64,000 bases of DNA from Zhongshania antarctica (GCF_014202945.1 NZ_JACHHW010000004.1:1-64000); one strand, 5' to 3'; shown: positions 35,882 through 45,270, numbered from the stretch's first letter. The notes: a model not told the origin generated them from the letters alone. Numbers and translations: made by a program.

Positions 35882-35958
35882 GGACCGGTAGTTCAGTTGG
35901 TTAGAATGCCGGCCTGTCACGCCGGAGGTCGCGGGTTCGAGTCCCGTCCGGTCCGCCA
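35882..35958 (+). tRNA. tRNA-Asp (GUC), copy 1
   Basis: A complete 77-base tRNA with acceptor GGACCGG/CCGGTCC, anticodon GTC in a CTGTCAC loop, T-arm GGTTCGAGTCC and encoded CCA. Identical to the copy at 36038-36114. Confidence 0.97.
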
Positions 35959-36037
35959 ACTTTTTATTTAGACCTCCCCTGTTTTTTGTCTTGCCTAAAT
36001 GATGCGCCAGCATCGCATTAGGTTTGATGCTGTTTCT

Positions 36038-36114
36038 GGACCGGTAGTTCAGTTGGTTAGAATGCCGGCCTGTCACGCCGGAGGTCGCGGGTTCGAGTCC
36101 CGTCCGGTCCGCCA
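36038..36114 (+). tRNA. tRNA-Asp (GUC), copy 2
   Basis: Identical over all 77 bases to the tRNA-Asp at 35882-35958, 79 bases downstream of it. The spacer is unrelated to the spacer before copy 1, so the repeated unit is the tRNA itself. Probably cotranscribed with the two upstream tRNAs. Confidence 0.97.
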
Positions 36115-36293
36115 ACCCCCTGTTTTTATTTATGCCTTCACGTTGCGACCACTTGCGTTGCCCCATTGCTCCAATTCATATTTTGTTCAGTTTTACTATC
36201 CGCTTCTCTATTGTGTTCCTATAATGCTTCGTTATCGGTCGTTGTCGTAATCAGCGCTTACTGCCGTGCATTCAGCAAAGCTGGGAGGTTCAC

Positions 36294-37691
36294 TTGGGGG
36301 CATTAACCGAGGCAGTTGTTTTCTTCAAAGACGACAGTGTCGCTAAAGAAATGTTTTTTTCTGAGTTCGAAGCGGTATTAGATGATGTGGTGGGCATTAC
36401 TGATTTTGCCGGCGACGAAGTGCAAGCGGCGTTTGTGCAGATAGAGGATAGCCTCAAAATTTTGGGGGCGGTTTTTTTTACGATCAGCTTTGATACCCGT
36501 GGTCGGGTAACGGGTAATTGGAATATTCCGCTGCGCCATTTGTTGGATCACGCCAGTTATGGCCCAGACCTTGGCGCTGGGCCAATTAAGGTCGCCTGCC
36601 GCAGCGCTTGCCCGGTGGCATGGTATCGGCGCCAGCTCTGGGATCCAGACATGGCTTCTGGTGGTACTTTTCAGCGCATGATTGCGGCGGCAGAGCGAAA
36701 TCGGCTTGGCATTATCAGTGATCGCGATAGTCGAGGTGCGCCGCAATCGGGTATTGCCGATTTTTTCAAATCTTCGGTCAGTGTCGATTCTGCGCGTGCC
36801 TCTGCAACGCCTGCAGCAACAGAAGCGCCAGGCACGCCCACAGCCCTCTCATCGGTAAACCAGCCGCTATCAAACAGTAATCTTGGCCCAGTCTTTAATC
36901 GACGCTATCGCGCGAAGCTGGTGGCGTCACGCAGCGCTGAAAAATTGAATTTACTCACTCAGGCTGAGGCGTTTCAGCGCAAGCTCGATCAGCTAGGGGA
37001 GGAGTTAACCGCGCAATTGCGTGAGCGCGAGTCGGTAATCAAGGCCCAAAAAGAACATTTAGCTGATTTAAATGTGAGGTTTAAAGAGCTGGAGTCTCGG
37101 TTTGCCAGCCAGAAGCGCCTTGTTGCCCAAAAAAGTGAAGAGATCGACGCGCTAATGGAGCGTGGCGGTCGTGATCACAAGCAACAAGTAGCGGTATTGC
37201 GCGCCGAGCACGCGGAAAATTTAGAGCGCCAGCTCAAAGAGCAGGCCGTCGAATTGTCTGAACCGCTGCGCGATCGCGAGCGTGAACTGTATTTGCGTGC
37301 CAAAGAAATTGTTGACTTGCGCCGAGAGCTAAGCGTTTTGCGCGAGCAGAATCGCGGCTTAATGCTAAACAGTGATAATCAGCTTCTGCAGGCGATGTCT
37401 GAAAAAGGCGTGGTCTTTGTCGCCTATCATCCTGGTGTTGAACATTTGGTGATATCGCAGGACGAAATGCCGAACTATTTAAACGATCCTCTCGCGTATG
37501 TGGCATCGCGCTGTGAAGTGCCGGATGGCCAGTATCATGAGTGGCTGGCGCATTATCGCCTGCCTATTTGTCGTCACAGAGATGGCAATGGGCAGTACTG
37601 CGGTGAGCCAATCCCCAAAATTATGCGACCTCGATTATTCCGGCCTGGTGAAAGTGATCGCTGCCATGAGCATAGTGATTCGTTGCGCTGA
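36294..37691 (+). CDS. Coiled-coil protein of unknown function with C-terminal Cys/His cluster
   Basis: A 465-residue cytoplasmic protein I do not recognise. The N-terminal globular part (about 1-165) carries VFFTISFDTRGRVTGNWNIP and CRSACPVAWYRRQLWDP, a Cys pair followed by an aromatic/basic patch. A low-complexity Ala/Thr/Ser linker (about 165-200) leads to a long charged coiled coil (about 215-365). The C-terminal 90 residues end with C-x-H ... C-G-E ... C-x-E-H, which could bind zinc. The TTG start is supported by GGGAGG five bases upstream; the next in-frame ATG would remove the first 18 residues. It lies directly after the tRNA cluster and before a PLP enzyme. Confidence 0.75.
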   Translation: MGALTEAVVFFKDDSVAKEMFFSEFEAVLDDVVGITDFAGDEVQAAFVQIEDSLKILGAVFFTISFDTRGRVTGNWNIPLRHLLDHASYGPDLGAGPIKVACRSACPVAWYRRQLWDPDMASGGTFQRMIAAAERNRLGIISDRDSRGAPQSGIADFFKSSVSVDSARASATPAATEAPGTPTALSSVNQPLSNSNLGPVFNRRYRAKLVASRSAEKLNLLTQAEAFQRKLDQLGEELTAQLRERESVIKAQKEHLADLNVRFKELESRFASQKRLVAQKSEEIDALMERGGRDHKQQVAVLRAEHAENLERQLKEQAVELSEPLRDRERELYLRAKEIVDLRRELSVLREQNRGLMLNSDNQLLQAMSEKGVVFVAYHPGVEHLVISQDEMPNYLNDPLAYVASRCEVPDGQYHEWLAHYRLPICRHRDGNGQYCGEPIPKIMRPRLFRPGESDRCHEHSDSLR

Positions 37692-37713
37692 TGACTAAAG
37701 CGGTAGGGCAACT

Positions 37714-38595
37714 GTGTCAAGCTTGATACACCGGGTTTTTGTTAAGCGCGCCGTGACCGTGGATATCTTGCGCCTAGATAAAATACATGCGTTAGCACCG
37801 GGCAATAAGTGGTTTAAGTTGGCGCTGAATTTATCGGCGGCAAAGGCAGCTGGTGCAGAAACCTTGCTCAGTTTTGGGGGGGCGTTCTCAAATCATCTTC
37901 ATGCTTTGGCGGCAATTGCGCAAGATCAGGGTCTGGCAGCGGTGGCCTGCGTTCGCGCTGATTCTGGGTGTGACTTAAGTCCAACCTTGCAAGACGCCGT
38001 TGCATGGGGAATGCATTTACATTTTTTAAGTCGCAGTGATTACCGTCGTCGTCACGACGCGGGTTTTGTCGCTGAGCTTGCGTCCCAGTATAAACGCCCC
38101 TACTTGATACCTGAAGGCGGCGCGAATCTGCTGGGTGCTCAGGGTTGCCGGGGTATTGTCGAACTGATTCCGGGGCGTGGGCAGGATTATCATGCCGTGG
38201 TGTTAGCGTGCGGTACGGGCACAACCTTGGCTGGCGTATCAGCGCAGATCGCGGACGGGGTTCAGCTTATCGGGATTCCGGTGCTAAAAGCGGAGGCGTA
38301 TATGGCCGCGGATATTCAGCGCTTGCAGCTTGCCCTCGATCATCATCGAGCGAACTGGTTGCTGGATCACCGCTTTCATGGCGGCGCCTACGCTCGGTTA
38401 TCGGCGCCGCTGCAAGAATTTATGCAGGGCTTTGAAGCGCGCTACGGTATTAGGCTTGACCCGGTGTATACCGCAAAGATGGCTTCTGCCGTGGATTGTA
38501 TGATTAATAAAGGCGAGTTTGCCGAAGGTGCTCGGGTGCTGCTTATTCATAGCGGTGGTTTGCAGGGGCGTAGGGGTTATCCCCAGTTACTTTAG
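37714..38595 (+). CDS. ACC deaminase/D-cysteine desulfhydrase family PLP enzyme
   Basis: A 293-residue fold-type II PLP enzyme. The PLP-binding Lys is K32 in PGNKWFKL and the substrate-loop motif is FGGAFSNHLHALAA (about 52-65). The phosphate-binding CGTGTTLAG loop is near 169-177. These features define the ACC deaminase/D-cysteine desulfhydrase group. In gammaproteobacteria most such orphans act on D-cysteine or related D-amino acids rather than on ACC; ACC deaminases carry other active-site residues, so specificity stays open. The GTG start is 23 bases after the upstream stop, with no strong ribosome site. Confidence 0.83.
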   Translation: MSSLIHRVFVKRAVTVDILRLDKIHALAPGNKWFKLALNLSAAKAAGAETLLSFGGAFSNHLHALAAIAQDQGLAAVACVRADSGCDLSPTLQDAVAWGMHLHFLSRSDYRRRHDAGFVAELASQYKRPYLIPEGGANLLGAQGCRGIVELIPGRGQDYHAVVLACGTGTTLAGVSAQIADGVQLIGIPVLKAEAYMAADIQRLQLALDHHRANWLLDHRFHGGAYARLSAPLQEFMQGFEARYGIRLDPVYTAKMASAVDCMINKGEFAEGARVLLIHSGGLQGRRGYPQLL

Positions 38596-38612
38596 GGGTT
38601 GTCTCGAGCGAA

Positions 38613-39581
38613 CTAGATAGCTTCTGGCCACTGGTCGGGAACAATAAAAAGGCGTTGTTGCTCAGGGTTAATTGCCATAATAGGCCGTTCGCTAGCCAAT
38701 TCAAGGAGCTCTGCGTTAAGGTCGGTGGCGTTTGCATATTGGCCCTCGAGCCAGTGCGGTTTTGCGAGGTAGCGCCAGGGCTTCGATTCTGAGCTGCTAG
38801 CGGTGAGGCGGATGTATTCGCTTAGGGTTTGCCAGTGGCCGCGTTGGTGCATTGGGTTCAGGCTTTGGTGGGCGGCCTTTTCGTCGTCGCGGTGGAAGAG
38901 TATGCCGCTCACTTGGATTTGCTGGGCCGGTGCCGAAATGCCGTATTTGCTCAGTGCGTCGCGGCCCGCGGCGGTGTGTGCAAGGGGTAATTGGTGTTGG
39001 CTGAGTCGGGCAAGCTTGCGATCGAGGCGGTCTGCGCGGTTCGGGCCAAACCAATGGCTGAGCGAAGGTTGTTGTTGGCTGGCATTGAGGCCGAGGAAAA
39101 ACTTTACCGCCAGTTCTAGGTGAATGGCTTGTTGGGTGTTGTGGCAATAATAAAGAACATCAAATTCACCAAGGGTTTTATTGCCGTCGCGCACGGGGAT
39201 ATTGTGGGCAATTAATTCGGTGGCCGGGTCTTCCTGCAAGAAAAAATGCCAGAGGCTTTCAAAAACCAGTCCAAGTCGTTTGCTGTGGCAGTGCGCCTGC
39301 ATATATTGCTGCAGCGCTTGGTCGTCGCGATCGAGTGCGTTTAGCCATTCTTTGCGTTCATTGGTCAAAGGCAGGTGCGGCGTCGCGACCTTTGTTTCAG
39401 CGCAATACATACTGGTGAGCAGTGGCGGGCTGAAACAACTCCAGGCAAGCGCAGTGACCAAGGGGGAGCGAAACGGATATTGATTGGCAGAAAAAATGGT
39501 TTTCTCCAGGATTTCATTGTGGGACATAAAGCTCGCTAACTGCGCAAGGCCATCCGCTAGGGGGTGGTGTTTCGTTTGCAT
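38613..39581 (-). CDS. DUF1853 family protein
   Basis: A 322-residue cytoplasmic protein matching the DUF1853 family, recognisable by the N-terminal VTALAWSCFSPPLL segment, RLGLVFESLWHFFL and IPVRDGNKTLGEFDVLYYC followed by HLELAVKFFL. The GEFDxL ... ExAVKF arrangement resembles a PD-(D/E)XK nuclease core (E-x-D and E-x-K), which is inference. The function is unknown. It converges with the PLP enzyme gene and diverges from nadK. Confidence 0.8.
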   Translation of the reverse strand: MQTKHHPLADGLAQLASFMSHNEILEKTIFSANQYPFRSPLVTALAWSCFSPPLLTSMYCAETKVATPHLPLTNERKEWLNALDRDDQALQQYMQAHCHSKRLGLVFESLWHFFLQEDPATELIAHNIPVRDGNKTLGEFDVLYYCHNTQQAIHLELAVKFFLGLNASQQQPSLSHWFGPNRADRLDRKLARLSQHQLPLAHTAAGRDALSKYGISAPAQQIQVSGILFHRDDEKAAHQSLNPMHQRGHWQTLSEYIRLTASSSESKPWRYLAKPHWLEGQYANATDLNAELLELASERPIMAINPEQQRLFIVPDQWPEAI

Positions 39582-39671
39582 TAACGCGCTATTGTGTCTC
39601 AGACTTTAGCACAGCGGTCATATTGAGCGTGCTTCTGTATAATAAGCGGCCAAGTACAAACAGTAGGTATT

Positions 39672-40565
39672 ATGGAACAGTTTCGCAATATAGGTGTGAT
39701 CGGCCGTGAGGGCAACGGTGTGTCGGAAACGCTGCGGCGCTTGATCGATTTTTTGCAAGGACGAGACCTTAGTGTGGTACTCGATGAGGCGGTTTCTGAG
39801 CTTTTACCAGATCATGGTTTGCGCGTTTCTACTCGTCGTATGATTGGTGAGGTTTGTGACCTTATTATTGTGGTGGGGGGAGATGGCAGTCTGCTGGGGG
39901 CGGCGCGTACGTTGGCGAGACATAACGCGCCAGTGCTCGGTGTAAATCGCGGACGGCTTGGTTTTTTAACCGATATTTCGCCAGATGAGATCGAAAGCCA
40001 AGTTGGTGCCGTTCTCGATGGTCACTACCATTTAGAGAAGCGATTTTTGCTTGACGTTGAAGTGATGCGCGACGGCCAGCCAGTTGGCAAGGGTGACGCC
40101 CTCAACGATGTGGTGCTGAATTCGGGTACCTCGGGTCATATGATGGAGTTTGAGCTCTATGTAGATGGCGAATTTGTTTACCGTCAACGTTCTGACGGCT
40201 TAATCATTGCCACGCCCACCGGTTCCACGGCATATTCCTTGTCGGCGGGGGGGCCAATCATGCACCCGCGCTTGGATGCCATCGTTATTGTCCCCATGTT
40301 CCCGCACACCCTGAGTAGTCGACCGATCGTGATTGACGGTAAAAGCGAAATCAAAATGGTGGTAGGTAGGAATAATGTGGTTCAACCGCCGGTAACTTGT
40401 GACGGTCAATTGCGTATTACCACCCAGCCCGGCGACATTATTTATGTGCGTAAAAAGCCCCATAAGATGCGTTTGGTGCATCCTTTAGATCACAGTTTTT
40501 ATGCCAGTTGTCGTGATAAATTGGGTTGGGGCGGACAAATTGGTAAAGAGGATGAGGATGTCTGA
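39672..40565 (+). CDS. nadK: NAD kinase
   Basis: A 297-residue enzyme that phosphorylates NAD to NADP. The diagnostic GGDGSLLGAAR motif (about 74-84), the NDVVLNSG segment and the glycine-rich TGSTAYSLSAGGPI loop are all intact. Length matches the E. coli enzyme. GTAGG precedes the ATG. Its stop overlaps the start of the rhomboid gene by 8 bases, linking the two in an operon. Confidence 0.97.
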   Translation: MEQFRNIGVIGREGNGVSETLRRLIDFLQGRDLSVVLDEAVSELLPDHGLRVSTRRMIGEVCDLIIVVGGDGSLLGAARTLARHNAPVLGVNRGRLGFLTDISPDEIESQVGAVLDGHYHLEKRFLLDVEVMRDGQPVGKGDALNDVVLNSGTSGHMMEFELYVDGEFVYRQRSDGLIIATPTGSTAYSLSAGGPIMHPRLDAIVIVPMFPHTLSSRPIVIDGKSEIKMVVGRNNVVQPPVTCDGQLRITTQPGDIIYVRKKPHKMRLVHPLDHSFYASCRDKLGWGGQIGKEDEDV

Positions 40566-41418
40566 GTTTGTCGGTTTACGTATTCCGGTTACCGCTGATC
40601 TAGAAAAATTTTCGGCGCTACTGTGGCAGTTATCGGTGCCCCATCGAATTAGCGAAGAGCGGGGTATGTTGGTGGTGTGGGTTGGCGCAGAGTCTCATGT
40701 GACGCAGGTCAAAGACTTATATGAGCGCCTGCAGTCCGGCGACCTTGAACTAAGACTTGAGTCGACAGCGGTCACCGCGAAGGCGCCATCAACGTGGTAT
40801 CGCAATTTGGCGACAGCGCCAGTCGTTGTGGTTTTATTACTATTGAGTTTGCTTGGGAGTATTCTGCCGGTAGTTGATCGCCATTTTGAAATCCTGCCAT
40901 TGCTGAGTTTTTATCAGTTGCACGTTATCGGTGGCGATCTGCAGGGCGAGTGGCCTCGGGGTGAGTTGTGGCGGGTGATTACCCCAGCTTTTTTGCATTT
41001 TGGTCTTATGCATATCGTCTTTAATGCCCTGTGGCTTTGGGAGCTTGGCGGTATGATCGAGCGACGCCAAGGTGCGGTGCGTATTTTAGGTCTGGTTTTG
41101 TTGGTTGCAGCGGGTTCCAATATTGCACAGGCAATGACTGGCGTGTCGCTATTTGGCGGTATGTCCGGTGTGATTTACGGCCTATTGGGCTATATCGTGG
41201 TGTGGAACCGCTTGCGGCCGGCGACGCCATTTCCTTTGGTTAAGGGCGTTGCGGCGGTGATGCTGGTTTGGTTGCTCGTGTGTATGGCGGGCTTTACTGA
41301 ATTGCTTGGGCTGGGCGCAGTGGCAAACACCGCGCACCTCAGCGGTTTGGTTTTGGGCTTGATTTTAGGTTTGGCCGCCGCTTTATTAGATCGTAAGCCA
41401 GAATCAAGCCTGAGCTGA
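40558..41418 (+). CDS. Rhomboid family intramembrane serine protease
   Basis: A 286-residue membrane protease with a soluble N-terminal domain (about 1-85) like that of GlpG and six membrane helices after it. The catalytic dyad is S203 in FGGMSGVIYG and H260 in TAHLSGLVLGL. The oxyanion-hole region HFGLMHIVFNALWLWELG is clear. ATG at 40558 is chosen because GAGG is six bases upstream; in-frame ATGs at 40552 and 40501 lie inside nadK. Substrates of GlpG-type rhomboids include orphan membrane subunits. Cotranscribed with nadK. Confidence 0.92.
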   Translation: MSEFVGLRIPVTADLEKFSALLWQLSVPHRISEERGMLVVWVGAESHVTQVKDLYERLQSGDLELRLESTAVTAKAPSTWYRNLATAPVVVVLLLLSLLGSILPVVDRHFEILPLLSFYQLHVIGGDLQGEWPRGELWRVITPAFLHFGLMHIVFNALWLWELGGMIERRQGAVRILGLVLLVAAGSNIAQAMTGVSLFGGMSGVIYGLLGYIVVWNRLRPATPFPLVKGVAAVMLVWLLVCMAGFTELLGLGAVANTAHLSGLVLGLILGLAAALLDRKPESSLS

Positions 41419-41465
41419 TATACTGCGGCGCGGCTTAATCAGTAGTTATTTGAAGTGAGTGATTG

Positions 41466-41738
41466 ATGGATTTTGAACAGTTAGTAGACAATATTACCCC
41501 GGCGATTTACGAAGGGCTAAAGCGTGCTGTGGAAATTGGCAAGTGGCCCGATGGTAGGGTGTTAACCGTGGAGCAGCGGGAGCACTGTATGGCTGGGGTT
41601 ATTGCCTATGACCTAAAAATGCAGGACGAAACTGAGCGGGTAGGTTATATCGACCGCGGTAAAAAGGCCGAGGGTGAGGTATGCGGTGACGACCACAGTC
41701 ACGATGATGGTGACCAGATTCTGAAGTGGGCGGAATAA
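41466..41738 (+). CDS. DUF1315 (YeaC-like) protein
   Basis: A 90-residue protein matching the DUF1315/YeaC family by its start MDFEQLVDNITPAIYEGLK and the central VLTVEQREHCMAGVIAYDLKM. The C-terminus is acidic and His/Asp-rich. The function is unknown. It lies 4 bases before the DUF2797 gene and is probably cotranscribed with it. A TTG one codon upstream is in frame but the ATG is preferred. Confidence 0.87.
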   Translation: MDFEQLVDNITPAIYEGLKRAVEIGKWPDGRVLTVEQREHCMAGVIAYDLKMQDETERVGYIDRGKKAEGEVCGDDHSHDDGDQILKWAE

Positions 41739-41742
41739 GCCC

Positions 41743-42582
41743 ATGAGCGAACGTGTTATAGCCGGCGCTGTGGCCAAAATGAAAACCCATTTAGACGGTG
41801 ATTTGGCCACTTACAGTATGCCGATTGGCGATCAGCTAGTGCCTATGAATGCGCTGATCGGCAAGACGCTAGGGCTGGATTTTCAGGGGAAAATTAATTG
41901 TGTACACTGCGGCCGCTTGACGAAAAAAAGCTTTAATCAAGGCTATTGCTACCCTTGTTTTCAGCGCTTGGCGCAGTGCGATATTTGTATTGTCAGCCCA
42001 GAAAAATGCCACTATGCGGCGGGAACCTGCCGAGAACCTGAGTGGGGCGAAAGTCATTGCATGATCGATCATGTGGTGTATTTGGCTAACTCATCTGGTG
42101 TAAAAGTTGGAATTACGCGAGGCACTCAGGTGCCCACTCGTTGGATCGATCAGGGCGCGGTTAGCGCCTTGCCGATTTTTCGTGTTAGCACCCGACTGCA
42201 GTCCGGTTTAGTGGAAACCCTTTACAAAAACCACGTTGCCGATAAAACCAGCTGGCAGGCCATGTTAAAAGGTTCTCCAGACAGTGTTGATTTAGCTGCG
42301 CGACGTGATGCGCTTGCCGTGGCGTGCGCCGACGACATTGCTGCCTTGCAGCAACGCTTTGGCTTGCAGGCAATTCAGCCAATAACAGATATCCCTGTGC
42401 AGCATATTGAATACCCGGTGAGTGAATATCCCCTTAAAGTAAAATCCTTTAATTTAGATAAAGTGCCTAATATTGAAGGCACGTTGATGGGTATTAAAGG
42501 CCAGTACCTGATTTTTGACACGGGCGTGATTAATATCCGTAAATACGCCGGTTATCACCTTGCATTAAGTAGTGAGTCATAG
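41743..42582 (+). CDS. DUF2797 family Cys-rich protein
   Basis: A 279-residue protein of the DUF2797 family. A Cys-rich region (about 45-110), with CVHCGR, CYPCFQRLAQCDIC and two more Cys, looks like a multi-zinc cluster. It is followed by a strand-rich segment (HVVYLANSSGVKVGITRG) that resembles the GIY-YIG endonuclease core. The C-terminal 80 residues are well conserved in the family (SFNLDKVPNIEGTLMGIKGQYLIF). The function is unknown. It sits between DUF1315 and pepN as in Pseudomonas-like genomes. Confidence 0.82.
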   Translation: MSERVIAGAVAKMKTHLDGDLATYSMPIGDQLVPMNALIGKTLGLDFQGKINCVHCGRLTKKSFNQGYCYPCFQRLAQCDICIVSPEKCHYAAGTCREPEWGESHCMIDHVVYLANSSGVKVGITRGTQVPTRWIDQGAVSALPIFRVSTRLQSGLVETLYKNHVADKTSWQAMLKGSPDSVDLAARRDALAVACADDIAALQQRFGLQAIQPITDIPVQHIEYPVSEYPLKVKSFNLDKVPNIEGTLMGIKGQYLIFDTGVINIRKYAGYHLALSSES

Positions 42583-42600
42583 CGGCTCAGGAGTAGTTAC

Positions 42601-45270
42601 ATGCGCGACGCGCAGCCGAGTACGATTTATTTAAGTGAATATCAAGTTCCCGCGTATTTGATTGATACGACTGCACTGGTATTTGAGTTAGGTGAAGAAA
42701 GCACCAAGGTCTCTTCGCAATTGCATATTCGTCGCAACCCAGCGTCGACAATAAGCAATGCGCCGCTCGCTCTCCACGGTACCGAATTGGCGCTAATTTC
42801 GCTGGCTATTGACGGTCGCGCCCTTGATGCCAGTGAATGGACACAAAGTGGCGAGCAATTGATTATTGCTAGTGTGCCCGCCGAGTTTGTGCTGAGCTGT
42901 GAAACCCGCATTCGCCCCCAAGACAATACCTCGCTGGAAGGTTTGTATAAATCCAGCGGTATGTTTTGCACTCAATGTGAGGCCGAGGGCTTTCGCAAAA
43001 TCACCTATTACCTGGACCGGCCTGATGTCATGTCGGTGTTCACCGTTGAGATTATTGCCGATGCCCATCGCTACCCGGTACTTCTGTCTAACGGCAATTT
43101 AAGTGCGGCGGAAGTATTAGCCGACGGTCGCCATAAAACCGTTTGGCAGGACCCATTCCCAAAACCCTCTTATTTATTCGCCTTGGTTGCTGGCAAATTG
43201 GCCTGTGTGGAAGACCGGTTTAAAACCATGAACGGTCGCGAGGTGGCGCTTAAAATTTACGTTGAAGACAAAGACGCGGATAAATGTGAGCACGCAATGG
43301 TGTCCCTTAAAAACGCAATGCGTTGGGACGAAGAGGTTTATGGCCGAGAATACGATCTCGATATTTTCAATATTGTGGCCGTTGACGATTTTAATATGGG
43401 GGCAATGGAAAACAAGAGTCTCAATATTTTTAATACTTCCTGTGTCTTGGCTAAGCCGGAAACGACGACAGACGCCGGTTTTCAGCGGGTCGAAGGGGTA
43501 GTAGCCCACGAGTATTTTCATAACTGGTCTGGTAATCGAGTCACTTGCCGCGACTGGTTTCAGCTCAGTTTAAAAGAAGGCTTTACCGTCTTTCGGGATG
43601 CCGAGTTTTCTGCTGATATGGGCTCGCCAACAGTCAAGCGCGTAGAAGATGTTACCCTGCTGCGCACCGCGCAATTTGCCGAAGACGCTGGGCCAATGGC
43701 GCACCCGATTCGCCCCGATTCCTTTATTGAAATTTCGAATTTTTACACTGTAACAGTGTATGAAAAGGGCGCCGAAGTGGTGCGCATGATTCACACGCTA
43801 TTGGGGCCAGAGCTGTTCCGCAAGGGCAGTGACCTGTACTTCGACCGTCACGATGGTCAGGCGGTTACCTGCGAAGATTTTGTGTTGGCAATGGAAGACG
43901 CCAGCGGTGTAGATCTGGGCCAGTTCCGCAATTGGTATTCTCAGGCAGGTACGCCCAAGCTGATGGTAAGTGCTGAGTATGACGCTGCAGCACAAACGTA
44001 TACTCTGCATGTGCAGCAGTCCTGCCCAGCAACCCCAGGCCAAAGCAAAAAGGCGCCGTTCCATATTCCCTTTACTGTGGCGCTATTGGGGGAGGCCGGT
44101 CAGCTCGCTTTACAGTTACAGAATGCGGCGCTAAATACTGAAACCGCAGACAATACCGAAATGGTATTGAACGTGACGAAGGCCGAGCAGAGTTTTATTT
44201 TCACGGGAATTAAAGAGGAGCCAGTACCGAGCTTGCTGCGCGGCTTCTCTGCACCAGTGAAACTGGAGTTTGATTATAGTCGTGAGCAACTGTTGCGCTT
44301 GATGAGCAGCGACAGTGACGGTTTCTGTCGCTGGGATGCCAGTCAGCAACTGGGCTTGGCGGAGATTAGTCAAGCGCTTGCTGATATTGCTGCTGGGCGT
44401 GATGTCGCACCTGAGTCAGCTTATTTAGATGCCTGCCGAGCGTTGCTTAGCGATGAGACTTTGGACGGTGCAATGGTGGCTATGATGCTGCAGCTGCCCT
44501 CTGAAGCGTATTTGGCCGAGATATTTCACCCTGTTGATGTGCTTGGCCTTCACCGCGCGCGCGAGACCTTGCGCTTGGCAATTGCCGAGGCTTTACGTGG
44601 GGAATTGCTGGCGTGTTATTCACGCTGTACCAGTAATGCCGTTTATGCTGCTGATGCCGGACAAATAGCCCAGCGCAGCCTGAAAAATACCGCATTGTCA
44701 TACCTGATGTTATTAAATGACGACACCGGCCGTGAGCTAGCGACTCGCCAATTTGAACACAGTGAAAATATGACAGATCGTTTAGCGGCGCTTAATGCTC
44801 TGGTAAACAGTGCTGCGCCGTATAAGGCTGAAGCGCTTCAGCGCTTTTATCAAAACTGGCAACACGAGCCCTTGGTTATTAATCAGTGGTTCCAAGTGCA
44901 AGCTATGTGTCGTTTGCCGGGCACGCTTGAAACAGTTCAAGGCCTGATGGCGCACCCAGCCTTCGATATTCGTAATCCCAATAAAGTGCGGGCCTTAATC
45001 GGTGCATTTTGTGGGCAGAATAGTGTTAATTTTCACCGCGAAGATGGTGCCGGTTATCGCTTCCTTGCCGATCAAGTTATTGTGCTAAACCGCAGCAACC
45101 CGCAAATTGCGTCTCGCTTATTGGTGCCGCTGACTAAGTGGCGGAAATATTTGCCGGCGGCGCAGCAGCTGATGTGTGCGGAATTACAGCGGATTTTGGC
45201 GCAGCCGGATTTATCTAGTGATGTGTATGAAGTGGTGTCAAAAAGTGTGCAAGAGTATAGCGAGGAATAA
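42601..45270 (+). CDS. pepN: Aminopeptidase N
   Basis: An 889-residue M1-family zinc aminopeptidase that removes N-terminal residues from peptides in the cytoplasm. The exopeptidase motif GAMENKS is near residue 264 and the zinc site is H303-E304-x-x-H307-x18-E326 (HEYFHNW ... KEGF). The full length with C-terminal helical domain matches the E. coli enzyme. AGGAG precedes the ATG by a good distance. It is the last gene of the nadK-to-pepN run. Confidence 0.97.
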   Translation: MRDAQPSTIYLSEYQVPAYLIDTTALVFELGEESTKVSSQLHIRRNPASTISNAPLALHGTELALISLAIDGRALDASEWTQSGEQLIIASVPAEFVLSCETRIRPQDNTSLEGLYKSSGMFCTQCEAEGFRKITYYLDRPDVMSVFTVEIIADAHRYPVLLSNGNLSAAEVLADGRHKTVWQDPFPKPSYLFALVAGKLACVEDRFKTMNGREVALKIYVEDKDADKCEHAMVSLKNAMRWDEEVYGREYDLDIFNIVAVDDFNMGAMENKSLNIFNTSCVLAKPETTTDAGFQRVEGVVAHEYFHNWSGNRVTCRDWFQLSLKEGFTVFRDAEFSADMGSPTVKRVEDVTLLRTAQFAEDAGPMAHPIRPDSFIEISNFYTVTVYEKGAEVVRMIHTLLGPELFRKGSDLYFDRHDGQAVTCEDFVLAMEDASGVDLGQFRNWYSQAGTPKLMVSAEYDAAAQTYTLHVQQSCPATPGQSKKAPFHIPFTVALLGEAGQLALQLQNAALNTETADNTEMVLNVTKAEQSFIFTGIKEEPVPSLLRGFSAPVKLEFDYSREQLLRLMSSDSDGFCRWDASQQLGLAEISQALADIAAGRDVAPESAYLDACRALLSDETLDGAMVAMMLQLPSEAYLAEIFHPVDVLGLHRARETLRLAIAEALRGELLACYSRCTSNAVYAADAGQIAQRSLKNTALSYLMLLNDDTGRELATRQFEHSENMTDRLAALNALVNSAAPYKAEALQRFYQNWQHEPLVINQWFQVQAMCRLPGTLETVQGLMAHPAFDIRNPNKVRALIGAFCGQNSVNFHREDGAGYRFLADQVIVLNRSNPQIASRLLVPLTKWRKYLPAAQQLMCAELQRILAQPDLSSDVYEVVSKSVQEYSEE

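Noticed and set aside
35819-36250. Open frames across the tRNA-Asp genes that would encode TGLEPATSGVTGRHSNQ-type peptides.
   Set aside because: This is the well-known artefact of translating tRNA-Asp antisense; the tRNAs explain the sequence.
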